DNA from: Lentisphaerae bacterium RIFOXYA12_64_32
GTDB taxonomy: Bacteria; Verrucomicrobiota; Lentisphaeria; Oligosphaerales; YB12-FULL-65-16
Assembly (NCBI GenBank): GCA_001803235.1
Contig: MHBL01000146.1
Location: 1 to 52,220, forward strand
Direction of reading: 5' to 3'
DNA: 52,220 bases
The notes under the pieces are model-generated. The model was given only the letters and a program-made list of their open reading frames with translations. It was not told the origin of the DNA and made no database searches. Every line of letters starts with the position of its first letter. Within the stretch, counting starts at the first letter, position 1. The translations under genes were made by a program, and so were the position numbers. Positions 1 to 9,027 of the stretch are shown piece after piece.

Positions 1-85
1 TGTCCCCAGGCCGGCCCCCCCCGGCGTGGGGACACGCCGGGGGTACTCGCCGCACGCGACGGTCACGAATCTTGAAACAGCCCTG
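1..85 (-). mobile_element. MITE-like element, partial copy cut by window start
   Basis: Seen: the stretch ends in CTTGAAACAGCCCTG at 71-85, the same terminal repeat that closes the complete element at 2361-2375. Its reverse complement follows the first ~85 bases of that element closely (same GACCGT..GTGCGGCGAGTACCCCC core and the same GC-rich hairpin), with a few substitutions. It is therefore a second copy in opposite orientation whose other half lies outside the window. The 9 bases that follow (86-94) would be its target duplication, but the partner is not visible. Confidence 0.85.
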
Positions 86-262
86 CCCCCGCACAGCGTG
101 GTGTGGAAAAGTTGGTGTCGCAGTCGTATGTTTAGCGCTTGCCTCTAAAGATGTACGATCGCGTGCGAGGGCGAGGGTGGGGCGCGCGGTCGTGTTCCGG
201 TGGCCGCGGCGGCGAGTCCGGTTGTTCATACACGAGTTTCTTTTGGTGGCGGTACCCATCCG

Positions 263-1039
263 ATGGATTTTTCGTTTATCGATTCTGCTGACAGGACTGA
301 CACGGGGCGCTTGCGGCTGCACAACGAGGATGCGGTACTGCGTCTGCCCGAGCACGGGATTTTCGGGGTTGCCGACGGGATTGGCGGCGCCATGGGCGGC
401 GAGATGGCGAGTCGGACCGTCATGCAGTCGTTGCACGAGGAGTTTGTGGGAACGGAGGGGGAGGGTTCCGTGGGTTCACTGGAGGCCGGGGTGGCGGCGG
501 TCAACCGTGCGACGGCCCGCGCCAACGCGTGCATCCGGGCGCAGGCGGAGGCGTGGGGAACTACGGGAGTGGGCACCACGGTGGTGATCATGGTGTTCGG
601 TGTGCGTCCCGGTGGCGGGGCGGCAATCCTGCATGCCGGCGACAGCCGCGCCTACCGCATGCGTCGCGGCGAACTGAGGCAGTTGACGGTCGACCATTCG
701 GTGGCTGCGGCGTTCGGGATGGAGAGTGAAGAAACGTTGCCACGGGTCTTCCGCGGCGTTATCACGCGGGCCGTGGGGATGAGCCCGGACGTGACGTTGG
801 AGGAGACGCCGGTAGAGGTCGTGCCGGGCGACCTTTTCCTGGTGTGTTCCGACGGGCTGACCCGGATGGTGCGCGTGGGGGAGTTGGGGCGCGTCCTGGC
901 AGAAGAGCGGGATGGCGACCTGCAGGCGCTGGCCGAGCGGTTGGTCGCCATGGCGAACGAGGCGGGCGGCGAGGACAATGTGTCGGTTGTTCTCGTTCGG
1001 GTGGCCAAGAACGACACGACGACGGTGTCCGCAGGCTGA
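263..1039 (+). CDS. PP2C-family serine/threonine protein phosphatase
   Basis: A soluble 258-residue metal-dependent protein phosphatase of the PPM/PP2C family, which removes phosphate from Ser/Thr residues, usually opposing Hanks-type kinases. All family motifs are present in order: TDTGRLRLHNEDA near the start, FGVADGIGG (metal Asp; Ile replaces the common Met), HAGDSRAYRMRRGEL, the SDGLT motif and C-terminal GGEDNVSVV (metal Asp-Asn). The length is that of a bare catalytic domain, without membrane segment or sensor domain. An in-frame ATG exists at 200, but conserved sequence starts at the ATG at 263 (MDFSFID), with a GGTGGCGG stretch about 10 bases upstream, so 263 is preferred. No kinase gene is nearby, so its substrate is unknown. 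It is first in a + strand run with the acetyltransferase and permease remnant; period-7 repeats fill the gap to the next gene. Confidence 0.93.
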   Translation: MDFSFIDSADRTDTGRLRLHNEDAVLRLPEHGIFGVADGIGGAMGGEMASRTVMQSLHEEFVGTEGEGSVGSLEAGVAAVNRATARANACIRAQAEAWGTTGVGTTVVIMVFGVRPGGGAAILHAGDSRAYRMRRGELRQLTVDHSVAAAFGMESEETLPRVFRGVITRAVGMSPDVTLEETPVEVVPGDLFLVCSDGLTRMVRVGELGRVLAEERDGDLQALAERLVAMANEAGGEDNVSVVLVRVAKNDTTTVSAG

Positions 1040-1144
1040 GTTTCTTACCATATCCGGTGGAGTCGCACGCGGGGCGGGATTCGCGCGCCTACTCGTTCGG
1101 GGTCGTCGGGTACATGCGATTGCTCAAGGAGTAGCCCCGGGGGC

Positions 1145-1239
1145 GAGGGCTGAGGGTTGAAATCTGAAACCTGAAGTGAATGCGGGGGAGCCGGTGTCCG
1201 CTCCGGCCTCTGGACCTCGGATTTCAGCTTTCATCCCTC
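1145..1239. repeat. Inverted pair of period-7 degenerate repeats between PP2C and GNAT genes
   Basis: Seen: 1145-1179 divides cleanly into five heptamers (GAGGGCT, GAGGGTT, GAAATCT, GAAACCT, GAAGTGA). After a ~40-base spacer, 1219-1239 reads as complementary-type heptamers (GGATTTC, AGCTTTC, ATCCCTC), followed by further TTTCC/GATTTCAG up to ~1263. The two arms are roughly inverted copies and could fold as a hairpin between the two genes. The same arrangement, with different heptamers, occurs in the guaA/hisH and gltB/gltD gaps. Confidence 0.6.
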
Positions 1240-1290
1240 ACCCCTTGGGTTTCCGATTTCAGAGACGATCTACGCTGGGATGCTTTCCGT

Positions 1291-1845
1291 ATGACCAAGG
1301 AAGACCAGGAACGGTTCCCCGTTGCAACGGTGGCGCTGCGGGACGGAACGGAAGCGGTGATCCGGCCGCTGGCTGAGTCTGACGCGGAGGCGCTGGGGGA
1401 TTTCTACGAGCAGGTCCCTGACGAGGACCATCGCTTCTACTGCCCGCACCCGCTCGACCGCGAGTCTGCGCGCCGGAACGCCGGGCGCGCCCTCAGTCCT
1501 CTGGAGGTGGTGCTGGTTCTCGAACTGCCTGACGGTGCGATAGGCGGCTACGCCTGGTACCGCTGGAAAGACGCAACCGCACCGTCCAGCGGTTTCGGCA
1601 TCTGCATCAGCCGCCGGGCGCAGGGCCTGGGGGTCGGCGGGTTGCTGATGACGCGTTTGGCGGAGATCGCACGCCACGTCGGCCCGCCCGTCATGCACCT
1701 GACGGTGCAGAAGGCCAACGCCCGCGCCTTCGCGCTCTACAGCAAGATGGGTTTCCGGGTCATTCGCGAACAGACGCGTCGCGGCACACCCGAACGTGGT
1801 TGGCCCGAAGAGCCCGAGTTTGCCATGGAGCGCGCGGTCCGGTGA
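1291..1845 (+). CDS. GNAT-family N-acetyltransferase
   Basis: A predicted 184-residue acetyl-CoA-dependent N-acyltransferase. Seen: an N-terminal VALRDGTEAVIRPL strand typical of the fold start, the acetyl-CoA pyrophosphate loop RRAQGLGVGGLLM (Q-x-x-G-x-G pattern) near residue 110, and the C-terminal NARAFALYSKMGFRV motif that closes most GNAT proteins. The acceptor (small molecule, protein or peptide) cannot be told. The reading frame stays open up to an ATG at 1180, but that extension runs through the period-7 repeats and is not GNAT-like. The ATG at 1291 has GCTGGGA about 10 bases ahead and starts just before the conserved fold. The stop codon overlaps a GTG start of the permease remnant in a GTGA arrangement, indicating translational coupling in the ancestral operon. 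Confidence 0.88.
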   Translation: MTKEDQERFPVATVALRDGTEAVIRPLAESDAEALGDFYEQVPDEDHRFYCPHPLDRESARRNAGRALSPLEVVLVLELPDGAIGGYAWYRWKDATAPSSGFGICISRRAQGLGVGGLLMTRLAEIARHVGPPVMHLTVQKANARAFALYSKMGFRVIREQTRRGTPERGWPEEPEFAMERAVR

Positions 1846-2213
1846 CCCGCGATATCGACATTGCCGTTGTTCAGACGTTCGGTGTCTTCTTCGTCGGCTG
1901 GCTCGCCCGCGCCTTGCACTACATCGAAGAAGCCGAGATTGACCGCTGGTCACGGCTCGTCATCGACTTCCTGTTCCCGTTGCTGGTCTTCCATTCATTG
2001 GCGCGCGGTCTGAACGTCGAGCGGTTCCATGCGCTGGTGCCGCTGCCGGTCAGCGCGAGTATCGTGACCCGACGCTACGGCGGGTCGCCAGACTTTGCGG
2101 CCCGTGCCGCCGTGTTGACGACATTAGCCTCAATCGTGACTATCCCCGCGGCGCTGCTCTTGCTCGAGAAGTTCATCAGCGGCGGCTCGGGGGCGAGGGT
2201 TGCCGCCCCCTGA
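1842..2213 (+). pseudogene. AEC (auxin efflux carrier) permease remnant with internal deletion
   Basis: The 123-residue product matches only the two ends of an AEC-type transporter, a family normally about 300 residues with around ten membrane helices. The N-terminal part (AVVQTFGVFFVGWLAR to FPLLVFHSLARGL, residues ~8-53) resembles the first two helices. Directly after PLP at about residue 68 comes SASIVTRRYGG, then AAVLTTLASIVTIPAALLL, which is the usual AEC C-terminus. The central ~180 residues are missing and the frame is kept, so an in-frame deletion near base 2045 is inferred. The GTG start at 1842 overlaps the acetyltransferase stop (GTGA). An ATG at 1800 would add 14 residues inside the upstream gene. 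The stop is 7 bases before a MITE. It probably encodes no working transporter. Confidence 0.72.
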
Positions 2214-2220
2214 ACCCTAC

Positions 2221-2375
2221 CAGGGCTGTTTCAAGATTTGTGACCGTCACGTGCGGCGAGTACCCCCGGCGTGTCCCCACGCCGGGGGGGGCGGCCTGAG
2301 GACAGGCCGCCCCTACTTGGTGTGCGCAGAGGCGTGGCCTTCCGAGACGCGGGGCCGGATCTTGAAACAGCCCTG
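2221..2375 (+). mobile_element. MITE-like element, complete 155-bp copy with 9-bp target duplication
   Basis: Seen: perfect 17-bp terminal inverted repeats (CAGGGCTGTTTCAAGAT at 2221-2237, its reverse complement at 2359-2375). The element is flanked on each side by the identical 9 bases GAACCCTAC (2212-2220 and 2376-2384), the signature of transposition. The interior is a GC-rich snapback sequence (CCCCGGCGTGTCCCCACGCCGGGG region, then GGCCTGAGGACAGGCC) and codes for nothing. Copies of the same subtype are truncated at both window ends. Known of the family, from memory: ISAs1-type insertion sequences have CAGGG ends and 8-10 bp duplications, so such a transposase acting in trans is the likely mover. 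Confidence 0.92.
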
Positions 2376-2394
2376 GAACCCTACCTCGCGGACG

Positions 2395-2422
2395 TTGCAG
2401 TCGCGGCGGAGCGGAATATATT
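2395..2422 (+). promoter_or_regulatory. Possible sigma-70-type promoter for serC
   Basis: TTGCAG at 2395-2400 and TATATT at 2417-2422 are 16 bases apart, close to the -35/-10 consensus, in an otherwise GC-rich stretch. They lie about 150 bases before serC and just downstream of the MITE. No other AT-rich hexamer pair of this quality was seen between the MITE and serC. Confidence 0.45.
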
Positions 2423-2568
2423 ACATCATGGCAACACGTCTGCGGTGTCTGCGCCTTGAATTTTGAGGATCCCTACGGTGGTTGGCATGTATGTTTTGCC
2501 TATCGTTCGCAGGAGTTTAGGGCGGCACGCGGGGTTGAGTTCAGCCTAGAAAAGGAACGTTTCGTCTT

Positions 2569-3657
2569 ATGGATCCAAAGCGCGTCTACAACTTCAACGC
2601 GGGTCCCGCGGCGCTGCCTCTGGAAGTCATGAAGAAGGCTCAGGAGGAGTTCCTGGACTACCATGGTATGGGGTACGGCATCGTCGAAGCCAGCCACCGC
2701 AGCAAGGCCTTTGAAGAGGTCAACGACGCTGCCGAAGCGAACCTGCGCAAGCTGCTGAACATCGGTCCGGACTATGCGGTGCTATTCCTCCAGGGCGGCG
2801 GCAGCCTGCAGTTCGCCATGGTGCCGATGAACCTGGCCGTGCCTGGGAAGAAGGCCTGTTACGCGGACACGGGCGAGTGGAGCCTCAAGGCCATCAAGGA
2901 GGCCAAGCTGTTTGCTGATGTCGAAGTGGTCTACGACGGTCGGCATTACGAGTACAAGCGGATCGGTGACTGCACCGAGTGGGACGTGCCCCAGGATGCC
3001 GCGTACTTCTACATCTGCAGCAACAACACGGTGCACGGCACGCAGTACCATTTCTTCCCTGAAACGGGCGATGTCCCGCTGATCGCCGACATGTCCAGCG
3101 ATTTCTGCTCGCGGCGCTTCGACGTCAACAAGTTCGGACTCATCTTTGCCGGCGCGCAGAAGAACGTGGGCCCGGCGGGGCTGACGGTCGTGATTGTCCG
3201 CAAAGATCTGCTGAAACGCACACCGGCCAGCCTCACGACCATGCTTAGGTACTCGACGTTCGCTGATTCCAAGTCTCTCTACAACACGCCGCCGGTGTTT
3301 GGCATTTACATGTTCCGGCTGGTGACCGACTGGCTGCTGGCCAGCGGCGGAATCGAGGCCATCGAGAAGATCAACAACGTGAAGTCCCATAATCTCTATG
3401 AGCGGCTGGATCTGTCGATCTTCTACAAGGGCACCGTCGAGCCTGCGGACCGGTCCAAGATGAACGTCTGCTACCGGTTGCCCGAAGAGGCGCTGGAGGA
3501 GAAGTTCGTGAAGGAAGCCAAGGCAGCCGGACTGGACGGGCTCAAGGGGCACCGTGCCGTCGGCGGCATCCGCGCCAGCCTCTACAACGCCGTGCCCTTG
3601 GCTGCAGTCTCGTCGCTGATCGACTTCATGACCGACTTCGAAGAGAAGAACGGCTGA
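2569..3657 (+). CDS. serC: Phosphoserine aminotransferase
   Basis: A cytosolic PLP enzyme converting 3-phosphohydroxypyruvate and glutamate to 3-phosphoserine and 2-oxoglutarate in serine synthesis (the family also acts in PLP synthesis). At 362 residues it has the standard family length. Seen: the N-terminal YNFNAGPAALP signature, the HRSKAFEE loop, substrate-binding TGEWSLKAIKEA, and the PLP lysine in FAGAQKNVGPAG (Lys198, the same number as in well-studied SerC proteins). The C-terminus LKGHRAVGGIRASLYNA is also canonical. The ATG at 2569 is preceded by AAAGGAA at 2551-2557, a usable ribosome site. It stands alone: a probable promoter upstream and a strong hairpin terminator downstream; serA and serB are not in the window. 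Confidence 0.98.
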   Translation: MDPKRVYNFNAGPAALPLEVMKKAQEEFLDYHGMGYGIVEASHRSKAFEEVNDAAEANLRKLLNIGPDYAVLFLQGGGSLQFAMVPMNLAVPGKKACYADTGEWSLKAIKEAKLFADVEVVYDGRHYEYKRIGDCTEWDVPQDAAYFYICSNNTVHGTQYHFFPETGDVPLIADMSSDFCSRRFDVNKFGLIFAGAQKNVGPAGLTVVIVRKDLLKRTPASLTTMLRYSTFADSKSLYNTPPVFGIYMFRLVTDWLLASGGIEAIEKINNVKSHNLYERLDLSIFYKGTVEPADRSKMNVCYRLPEEALEEKFVKEAKAAGLDGLKGHRAVGGIRASLYNAVPLAAVSSLIDFMTDFEEKNG

Positions 3658-3688
3658 GCCGCGGACCTTGCAGGGACAGGCGTAATCA

Positions 3689-3728
3689 CAAACGCCGGGA
3701 CGCGGGTTGCGTCTCGGCGTTTGCTTTT
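3689..3728 (+). terminator. Rho-independent terminator of serC
   Basis: A 15-bp stem (3689-3703 with 3709-3723, one G-T pair) encloses the 5-base loop GGGTT and is followed by CTTTT. It begins about 30 bases after the serC stop codon. Confidence 0.85.
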
Positions 3729-3840
3729 CCGATCTGCCGGTGTGGAGCGACGCGACTGAACCAAGCCAAGCCGGGAGACCTGGCATCCACCGTCGACGCG
3801 TCACTCGGGTTCCCGCCTTGTCACGCACTCCACGTAAGGC

Positions 3841-3869
3841 TTGACAGGCATTGGCACATCCGATATAGT
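3841..3869 (+). promoter_or_regulatory. Near-consensus promoter of the toxin-antitoxin operon
   Basis: TTGACA (3841-3846), a 17-base spacer and TATAGT (3864-3869) form one of the best promoters in the window. The expected transcription start, about 7 bases after the -10 box, coincides with the antitoxin ATG at 3876, so the mRNA would be leaderless or nearly so, and no Shine-Dalgarno is present. ATATAGTTACAATAT (3863-3877) is an imperfect palindrome overlapping -10 and start codon, a natural place for the RHH antitoxin to autorepress. Confidence 0.75.
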
Positions 3870-3875
3870 TACAAT

Positions 3876-4115
3876 ATGAAGACTATTGCAGTCACCATAG
3901 ACGAGCCAACACTGGCGAAGGTCGATGGCGTGCTGGAGCGGTACCCAGACGCAGAGCACAATCGGTCCGCACTGGTGCGAGAGGCGCTCCACGATTACCT
4001 TCGCCGCCTCGACGCCCGCGCCGCGGAGGAGGAGGAGCGAGTGATCTGGCGGCGACACCGGTCCAAGCTCGAAGGCGAGCTGGAGGCTTTGGTTCAGGAG
4101 CAGGCGGTCCCGTGA
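3876..4115 (+). CDS. Ribbon-helix-helix antitoxin (CopG/Arc-like)
   Basis: A 79-residue DNA-binding antitoxin predicted to bind its own promoter and neutralise the toxin encoded next. Seen: an N-terminal beta strand KTIAVTIDEPTL, then two helices, the second NRSALVREALHDYLRRL, which is the standard ribbon-helix-helix pattern with SxLVREAL. A charged C-terminal helix (about residues 48-76, rich in E and R) would be the toxin-wrapping arm. The ATG lies at the predicted transcription start, so translation is probably leaderless. The stop codon overlaps the toxin GTG start (GTGA), giving tight coupling and the usual antitoxin-first order. Confidence 0.88.
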   Translation: MKTIAVTIDEPTLAKVDGVLERYPDAEHNRSALVREALHDYLRRLDARAAEEEERVIWRRHRSKLEGELEALVQEQAVP

Positions 4116-4444
4116 GACGTGGCGAGATCTATCGGACGGCAACCCGTGTCCCGGAGCGCGGCGACAGGCCTGGTTTTTACGTGGTAGTGTCGCGTACGTT
4201 CATTGCCGAAAACCCGGATGTGTCCACCGTGATCTGTGCGCCGGTTTACAGCCAGGTACTGGGTCTGCGCAGCGAGGTGGTTCTCGGTGCTGAAGACGGG
4301 CTTCCCCGGGTCTGCGCGGTTCGCTGCGATTTCCTCATGCTGATGTTCAAGGGCAAGCTGACGCAGTTTGTCGCGCGCCTGTCCGGCAGTCGCATCGAAG
4401 AGTTGGACCATGCGTTGCGCCATGCGCTTGAACTGCCAACGTAG
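4112..4444 (+). CDS. MazF/PemK-type endoribonuclease toxin
   Basis: A 110-residue protein of the PemK/MazF fold, which cleaves RNA at short sites to arrest growth. Seen: the opening MRRGEIYRTATRVPERGDRPGFYVVVS, equivalent to the family's RGDIW...PVVVVS segment with the catalytic-loop Arg, then STVICAPVYS, and the closing QFVARLSGSRIEELDHALRHAL (the S-x-x-R-I-x-x-L-D helix). The central D-F-L motif (RCDFLMLM) matches the family's conserved D. The start is GTG overlapping the antitoxin stop. Compared with MazF the N-terminal loop is short, so it may belong to a diverged subfamily. It converges on hisH, with only 29 bases between the stop codons and no obvious terminator there. Confidence 0.87.
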   Translation: MRRGEIYRTATRVPERGDRPGFYVVVSRTFIAENPDVSTVICAPVYSQVLGLRSEVVLGAEDGLPRVCAVRCDFLMLMFKGKLTQFVARLSGSRIEELDHALRHALELPT

Positions 4445-4473
4445 TTCGCCCGCATGCCCCTGTTTCTCATTCG

Positions 4474-5100
4474 CTAAGACGGGGTCCAGCGGCAGAAGTT
4501 GTCGAGCAGTTTCAGGCCTGGGCGGCCGCTCTTCTCGGGGTGGAACTGGAACGCGACCAGGTTCCGGGACGCGGCGCCGGACGCGAAGTCGATGCCGTAC
4601 TTTGTCGTGGCGCAGACGAGGTCGGGCTGCGGCACCGGGTAGTACGAGTGCACGAAGTAGAACTCGCTGCCAGCGGCCAGGCCGGCTGCGACCGGGTGGG
4701 GCAGGTTGAACCGGGCCTCGTTCCAGCCCATCTGCGGGATCTTCAACGGGCGCGTGTCACCTTCGGTCATGCCTTGCGGAAACCGTACCACTCTGCCGGG
4801 CAGGATGCCGAGGCACTCCACGTTGTCTTCCTCGCTGAACTCGAAGAGGATCTGGTAGCCGAGGCAGATGCCGAGGAACGGCTTGCCGTTCGTGGCGAGC
4901 GCGCGCAGGCAGTCGACCAGGTTCATGTCACGCAGGTTCTGCATGGCGGCGCGGGCCGCGCCAACGCCGGGGAAGATGACCCGGTCCGCGGCGGCGATCT
5001 TGGCCGGGTCGGACGTGATGCAGCACGGGTGTCCGAGGGCCTGAACGGCCGACGCGACACTGGTCAGGTTTCCGGCTTTGTAGTCGATGATGGCGATCAT
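4474..5100 (-). CDS. hisH: Imidazole glycerol phosphate synthase, glutamine amidotransferase subunit
   Basis: Releases ammonia from glutamine and channels it to HisF to form imidazole-glycerol phosphate and AICAR in histidine synthesis. The 208-residue class I amidotransferase shows MIAIIDYKAGNLTSV at the start, the nucleophile in FLGICLGYQILFE (Cys79), IPQMGWNEA typical of HisH, and the His187/Glu189 pair in FQFHPEKSG. The frame is open to an ATG at 5262, but that would read through the repeat-filled gap; the ATG at 5100 begins the conserved domain. It is the last gene of the - strand glutamine cluster, about 370 bases after guaA. Notably hisF and other his genes are absent, so it is grouped by its glutaminase chemistry and not by pathway. 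Confidence 0.97.
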   Translation of the reverse strand: MIAIIDYKAGNLTSVASAVQALGHPCCITSDPAKIAAADRVIFPGVGAARAAMQNLRDMNLVDCLRALATNGKPFLGICLGYQILFEFSEEDNVECLGILPGRVVRFPQGMTEGDTRPLKIPQMGWNEARFNLPHPVAAGLAAGSEFYFVHSYYPVPQPDLVCATTKYGIDFASGAASRNLVAFQFHPEKSGRPGLKLLDNFCRWTPS

Positions 5101-5114
5101 GGTTAATGGGACTG

Positions 5115-5466
5115 AGGCTGTAGGCTGTAGGTGTTTAGGCTGTAGGTTCGATCGAAATGCCGCCCACTTGAGATCAGGGAACCGGTTCCTTGGAGGCGGC
5201 TCTTTGGAGCGCCCGCGTCCTCGCGGGCCGGCTTGGGGCTGGCTTGGTGTTGCACCACGCAATACGACAGATCACCAGGCCCTTTCCTATGGCCACGTTG
5301 CCTAAGTTGGGTGGCCTTCGGTGACTTGGTGACGCAGTGACTCAGTGACGGAGTGACTCACGGCTAATACCCCCCGACGCTCGACACCCATTACGACAAG
5401 CATGTTGTTGCAGAGATAACCGTTAGGGCGGCTAACAGCCTACAGCCTAAACACCTACAGCCTTCC
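5115..5466. repeat. guaA-hisH intergenic region bounded by inverted period-7 repeats
   Basis: Seen: a perfect 24-bp inverted repeat (5123-5146 with 5439-5462) built from TAGGCTG-type heptamers frames nearly the whole gap, ending 4 bases before the guaA stop codon and beginning ~15 bases before the hisH start. In the transcript it could pair to tie the end of guaA to the start of hisH. A near-identical arm (33 of 35 bases) lies just behind gltB at 41982-42016. The gap also contains a 12-bp palindrome GGAACCGGTTCC (5178-5189) and five GTGACNNN octamers. No gene was found here. Confidence 0.8.
5321..5360. repeat. Octamer tandem repeat (5 x GTGACNNN)
   Basis: Five consecutive 8-base units GTGACTTG, GTGACGCA, GTGACTCA, GTGACGGA, GTGACTCA occupy 5321-5360 inside the guaA-hisH gap. 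Similar CACTGACT-type units occur at 23841-23872. No function is evident. Confidence 0.85.
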
Positions 5467-5470
5467 CACG

Positions 5471-7027
<1,557 letters not shown>

Positions 7028-7155
7028 CCGTTGATGGTCCTGTGGCGCGATACTGCTTTCAGTGCGGCGGGCTTGGCGTTCCGGCCCGGCCATTCCGGGA
7101 AAACCTACAGTGTACGACATGGTGGGCGACAAAGCAAGGCGTCACCGGGTTGCGC

Positions 7156-7291
7156 CATGGCTGTTTCTTTTTCGCCTTTGGGGGCATCGAGCGCATTGTG
7201 GCGCGGGACTTCCCGGACCGCAGTTCCCTTCGGCCGGGGACCGTCCGAGCCACCGGCTGAACTCCTGGAAACCGAAAAAGAAACAGCCCTG
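7156..7291. mobile_element. MITE-like element, 136-bp copy with 9-bp target duplication (carA-guaA gap)
   Basis: Seen: terminal inverted repeats CATGGCTGTTTC / GAAACAGCCCTG with a perfect 16-bp inner match (7159-7174 with 7273-7288). The 9 bases GGGTTGCGC flank both sides exactly (7147-7155 and 7292-7300). One end differs from the consensus CAGGG by a single base. The interior (136 bp) is unrelated to the 155-bp subtype, so only the ends and the duplication length define membership. Noncoding. It sits between carA (upstream) and guaA (downstream). Confidence 0.88.
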
Positions 7292-7390
7292 GGGTTGCGC
7301 CCTGCAAATGTGCTCGTGGTGGGGCGAAGCGCCCGAGGCGGACCCCCAGGCGTGGCTTTCGACAACCACGGAAGGGCTGCCTGGCTCCGG

Positions 7391-7450
7391 ACGTTGTCGA
7401 CTGCTGCCGACCGCAATCGGACGCAATCGACTGCAATCGACCGCGACCGG
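7391..7450. repeat. Decamer tandem repeat just downstream of carA
   Basis: Six 10-base units line up exactly (for example CCGCAATCGG, ACGCAATCGA, CTGCAATCGA, CCGCGACCGG), consensus roughly NYGCAATCGR. The array ends 6 bases from the carA stop codon. The unit length of one helical turn may be chance. No hairpin with a T-run was seen. Confidence 0.75.
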
Positions 7451-7456
7451 GGACGG

Positions 7457-8635
7457 CTACGCCTTTGCCATCAGTTCCCGGAACTGACCGAACAGGTACT
7501 GCGAATCGTGCGGTCCGGGTGCGGCTTCCGGGTGGTACTGCACGCAGAACAGCGGTTCCTTGCGGTGCCGCAGGCCCTCGGCGGTCTGATCGTTCAAGTT
7601 GATGTGCGTGACCTCGACACTGCCGGCGTCGAGGCTCTTGATATCGACACAGAAGTTGTGATTCTGCGAGGTGATCTCGACCGCGCGCGTTTCCAGGCGC
7701 ATGACCGGGTGGTTGCAGCCGTGATGCCCGAACTTGAGCCGGTACGTGCGGCCGCCCAGCGCCAGGCCAATGAGTTGGTGGCCTAGGCAGATGCCCATCA
7801 TCGGAACGCGGCCGATCAGGGCACGGATGTTGGCGATGGCGTACGCGAGCGGCGCGGGGTCGGCCGGACCGTTGGAGAGGAACACGCCGTCTGGTTTCAG
7901 CTTCAGCACGGCGTCTGCCGTTGTCTGGGCCGGAACGACGGTGACGCGCATGCCGTGCTGGCGCATGCGGCGCAGGATGTTCCACTTGATGCCGAAGTCG
8001 TACGCGACCACGTGGCAGGTCGGCGCCGTGAGCTTCTCCACGCCCAGTCCCCAGGTTGTGGACAGGCTGCCGTCCGGGTCGAACTCGAACGGTTCGGCAC
8101 AGGTGACCTTCACGGCGTAGTCCTGATCGTCGAGGCCGCCCCAGGCCTTGGCGCGCGCGACGCCTTGCTCGGGCGTCACCGAGCCGGTGGCGCAGATGAA
8201 GCCTTTCAGCGTGCCGACGGTACGGAGCTTGGTCGTCAGTGCCCGCGTGTCGAGCCCTGCCAGGGCCGGGATGTTCTGTTGCCGCAGGTACTCGGACAGC
8301 GACACGGTGCTGCGCCAGTTCCGCGGTTCGGTCATTTCGTGAACGAGGAAACCGTTGGCGTAGGCCCGGCGCGATTCGGGGTCGTCCGGGTTAATGCCGG
8401 TGTTGCCGATCTCCGTGTAGGTCATGGTCACGATCTGGCCGTGGTAGGACGGGTCGGTGAGGATCTCCTCGTACCCGGTCATGCCGGTGTTGAAGACGAC
8501 TTCGCCGAGGGCGTCAGTGGCCGCGCCGACGGAGTAGCCGCGCAGCACCGTTCCGTCCGCCAGCGCCAGGAACGCGGCGCGTTCCCGCTGCGCACGCCAC
8601 GGCCATTGATCAATCCGCTTTTCTGTTGCAGTCAT
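7457..8635 (-). CDS. carA: Carbamoyl-phosphate synthase small (glutaminase) subunit
   Basis: Hydrolyses glutamine and passes ammonia to CarB for carbamoyl phosphate, used in arginine and pyrimidine synthesis. The product has 392 residues. Seen: the N-terminal CPSase small-chain domain with [14 protein letters not shown] and [19 protein letters not shown], then class I amidotransferase with Cys283 in [14 protein letters not shown] and His368/Glu370 in [13 protein letters not shown]. The ATG at 8635 has AGGACAGGAA upstream; an in-frame ATG at 8677 would overlap the next gene and a repeat. Its partner carB begins 14.7 kb away, separated by an RHS gene block, whereas carA and carB are usually adjacent. 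Translation coupling between the two subunits is therefore lost. Confidence 0.97.
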   Translation of the reverse strand: MTATEKRIDQWPWRAQRERAAFLALADGTVLRGYSVGAATDALGEVVFNTGMTGYEEILTDPSYHGQIVTMTYTEIGNTGINPDDPESRRAYANGFLVHEMTEPRNWRSTVSLSEYLRQQNIPALAGLDTRALTTKLRTVGTLKGFICATGSVTPEQGVARAKAWGGLDDQDYAVKVTCAEPFEFDPDGSLSTTWGLGVEKLTAPTCHVVAYDFGIKWNILRRMRQHGMRVTVVPAQTTADAVLKLKPDGVFLSNGPADPAPLAYAIANIRALIGRVPMMGICLGHQLIGLALGGRTYRLKFGHHGCNHPVMRLETRAVEITSQNHNFCVDIKSLDAGSVEVTHINLNDQTAEGLRHRKEPLFCVQYHPEAAPGPHDSQYLFGQFRELMAKA

Positions 8636-8663
8636 TGAGGTTCCTGTCCTGCTCAACGCATCA

Positions 8664-8694
8664 ATTACAAATGTCAAGGCCTGGCCCCGGAGCC
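8664..8694. repeat. REP-like direct repeat, copy 1
   Basis: ATTACAAATGTCAAGGCCTG and the following CCCCGG recur at 9028-9058 in the same orientation (27 bp with one mismatch, then a looser GCC). Copy 1 contains the stop codon of the small secreted protein gene (TCA at 8674-8676, read on the - strand). From memory, this phrase resembles REP-type palindromes associated with Y1 transposases in many bacteria; no such transposase gene is in the window. Confidence 0.7.
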
Positions 8695-8997
8695 GCTGAA
8701 CCCGGGCGCGGTGATCGTCTTGACGCGCGCGAGGTCTTCCGGGTCCGGCGTGTAGGTGGTGAGTGGCCCGCCCGCCAGCCCGGCGCTGACCAGCCGGTCC
8801 GTGCCGGGCGCGAACTCGCGCGTCACGTCCACGACGCCGAGCAGTCCGAAGGCATTGCGTTGCTCAGACGTCACGCGGTCGGCGGTGTCGTAGTCGGAAG
8901 GACGTTGCGGAATGCTCCCGAACCCGCGCCCGGCCAGCAGGCAGGTCAGCAGCAGAAGTGCGGCGGCAGGTCGTGTGCAGTGACTGATCTGCAACAT
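8674..8997 (-). CDS. Small secreted protein of unknown function
   Basis: A 107-residue protein, not recognised. Seen: a hydrophobic N-terminal export signal ([19 protein letters not shown], residues ~10-28). Cys19 in LLTC is not a good lipobox, so a secreted rather than lipid-anchored form is more likely. The mature part is polar with no cysteines and no repeats. The last codons (SGARP then stop) are supplied by the REP-like repeat at 8664-8694, so the original C-terminus may have been altered. It lies between carA and the SLBB lipoprotein, in the same direction, as the last gene of the RHS block. The start has a weak ribosome site (AGAAG ~20 bases upstream), which lowers confidence. Confidence 0.55.
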   Translation of the reverse strand: MLQISHCTRPAAALLLLTCLLAGRGFGSIPQRPSDYDTADRVTSEQRNAFGLLGVVDVTREFAPGTDRLVSAGLAGGPLTTYTPDPEDLARVKTITAPGFSGSGARP

Positions 8998-9027
8998 ATT
9001 TAGTGATAACTACTTCTGATGTCTACC

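Noticed and set aside
3689..3728. Small regulatory RNA after serC
   Set aside because: The hairpin with T-run directly behind the serC stop is fully explained as its terminator.
5178..5189. Operator palindrome GGAACCGGTTCC upstream of hisH
   Set aside because: A perfect 12-bp palindrome, but no promoter hexamers beside it and no second copy seen elsewhere in the cluster; kept only as a note in the repeat entry.
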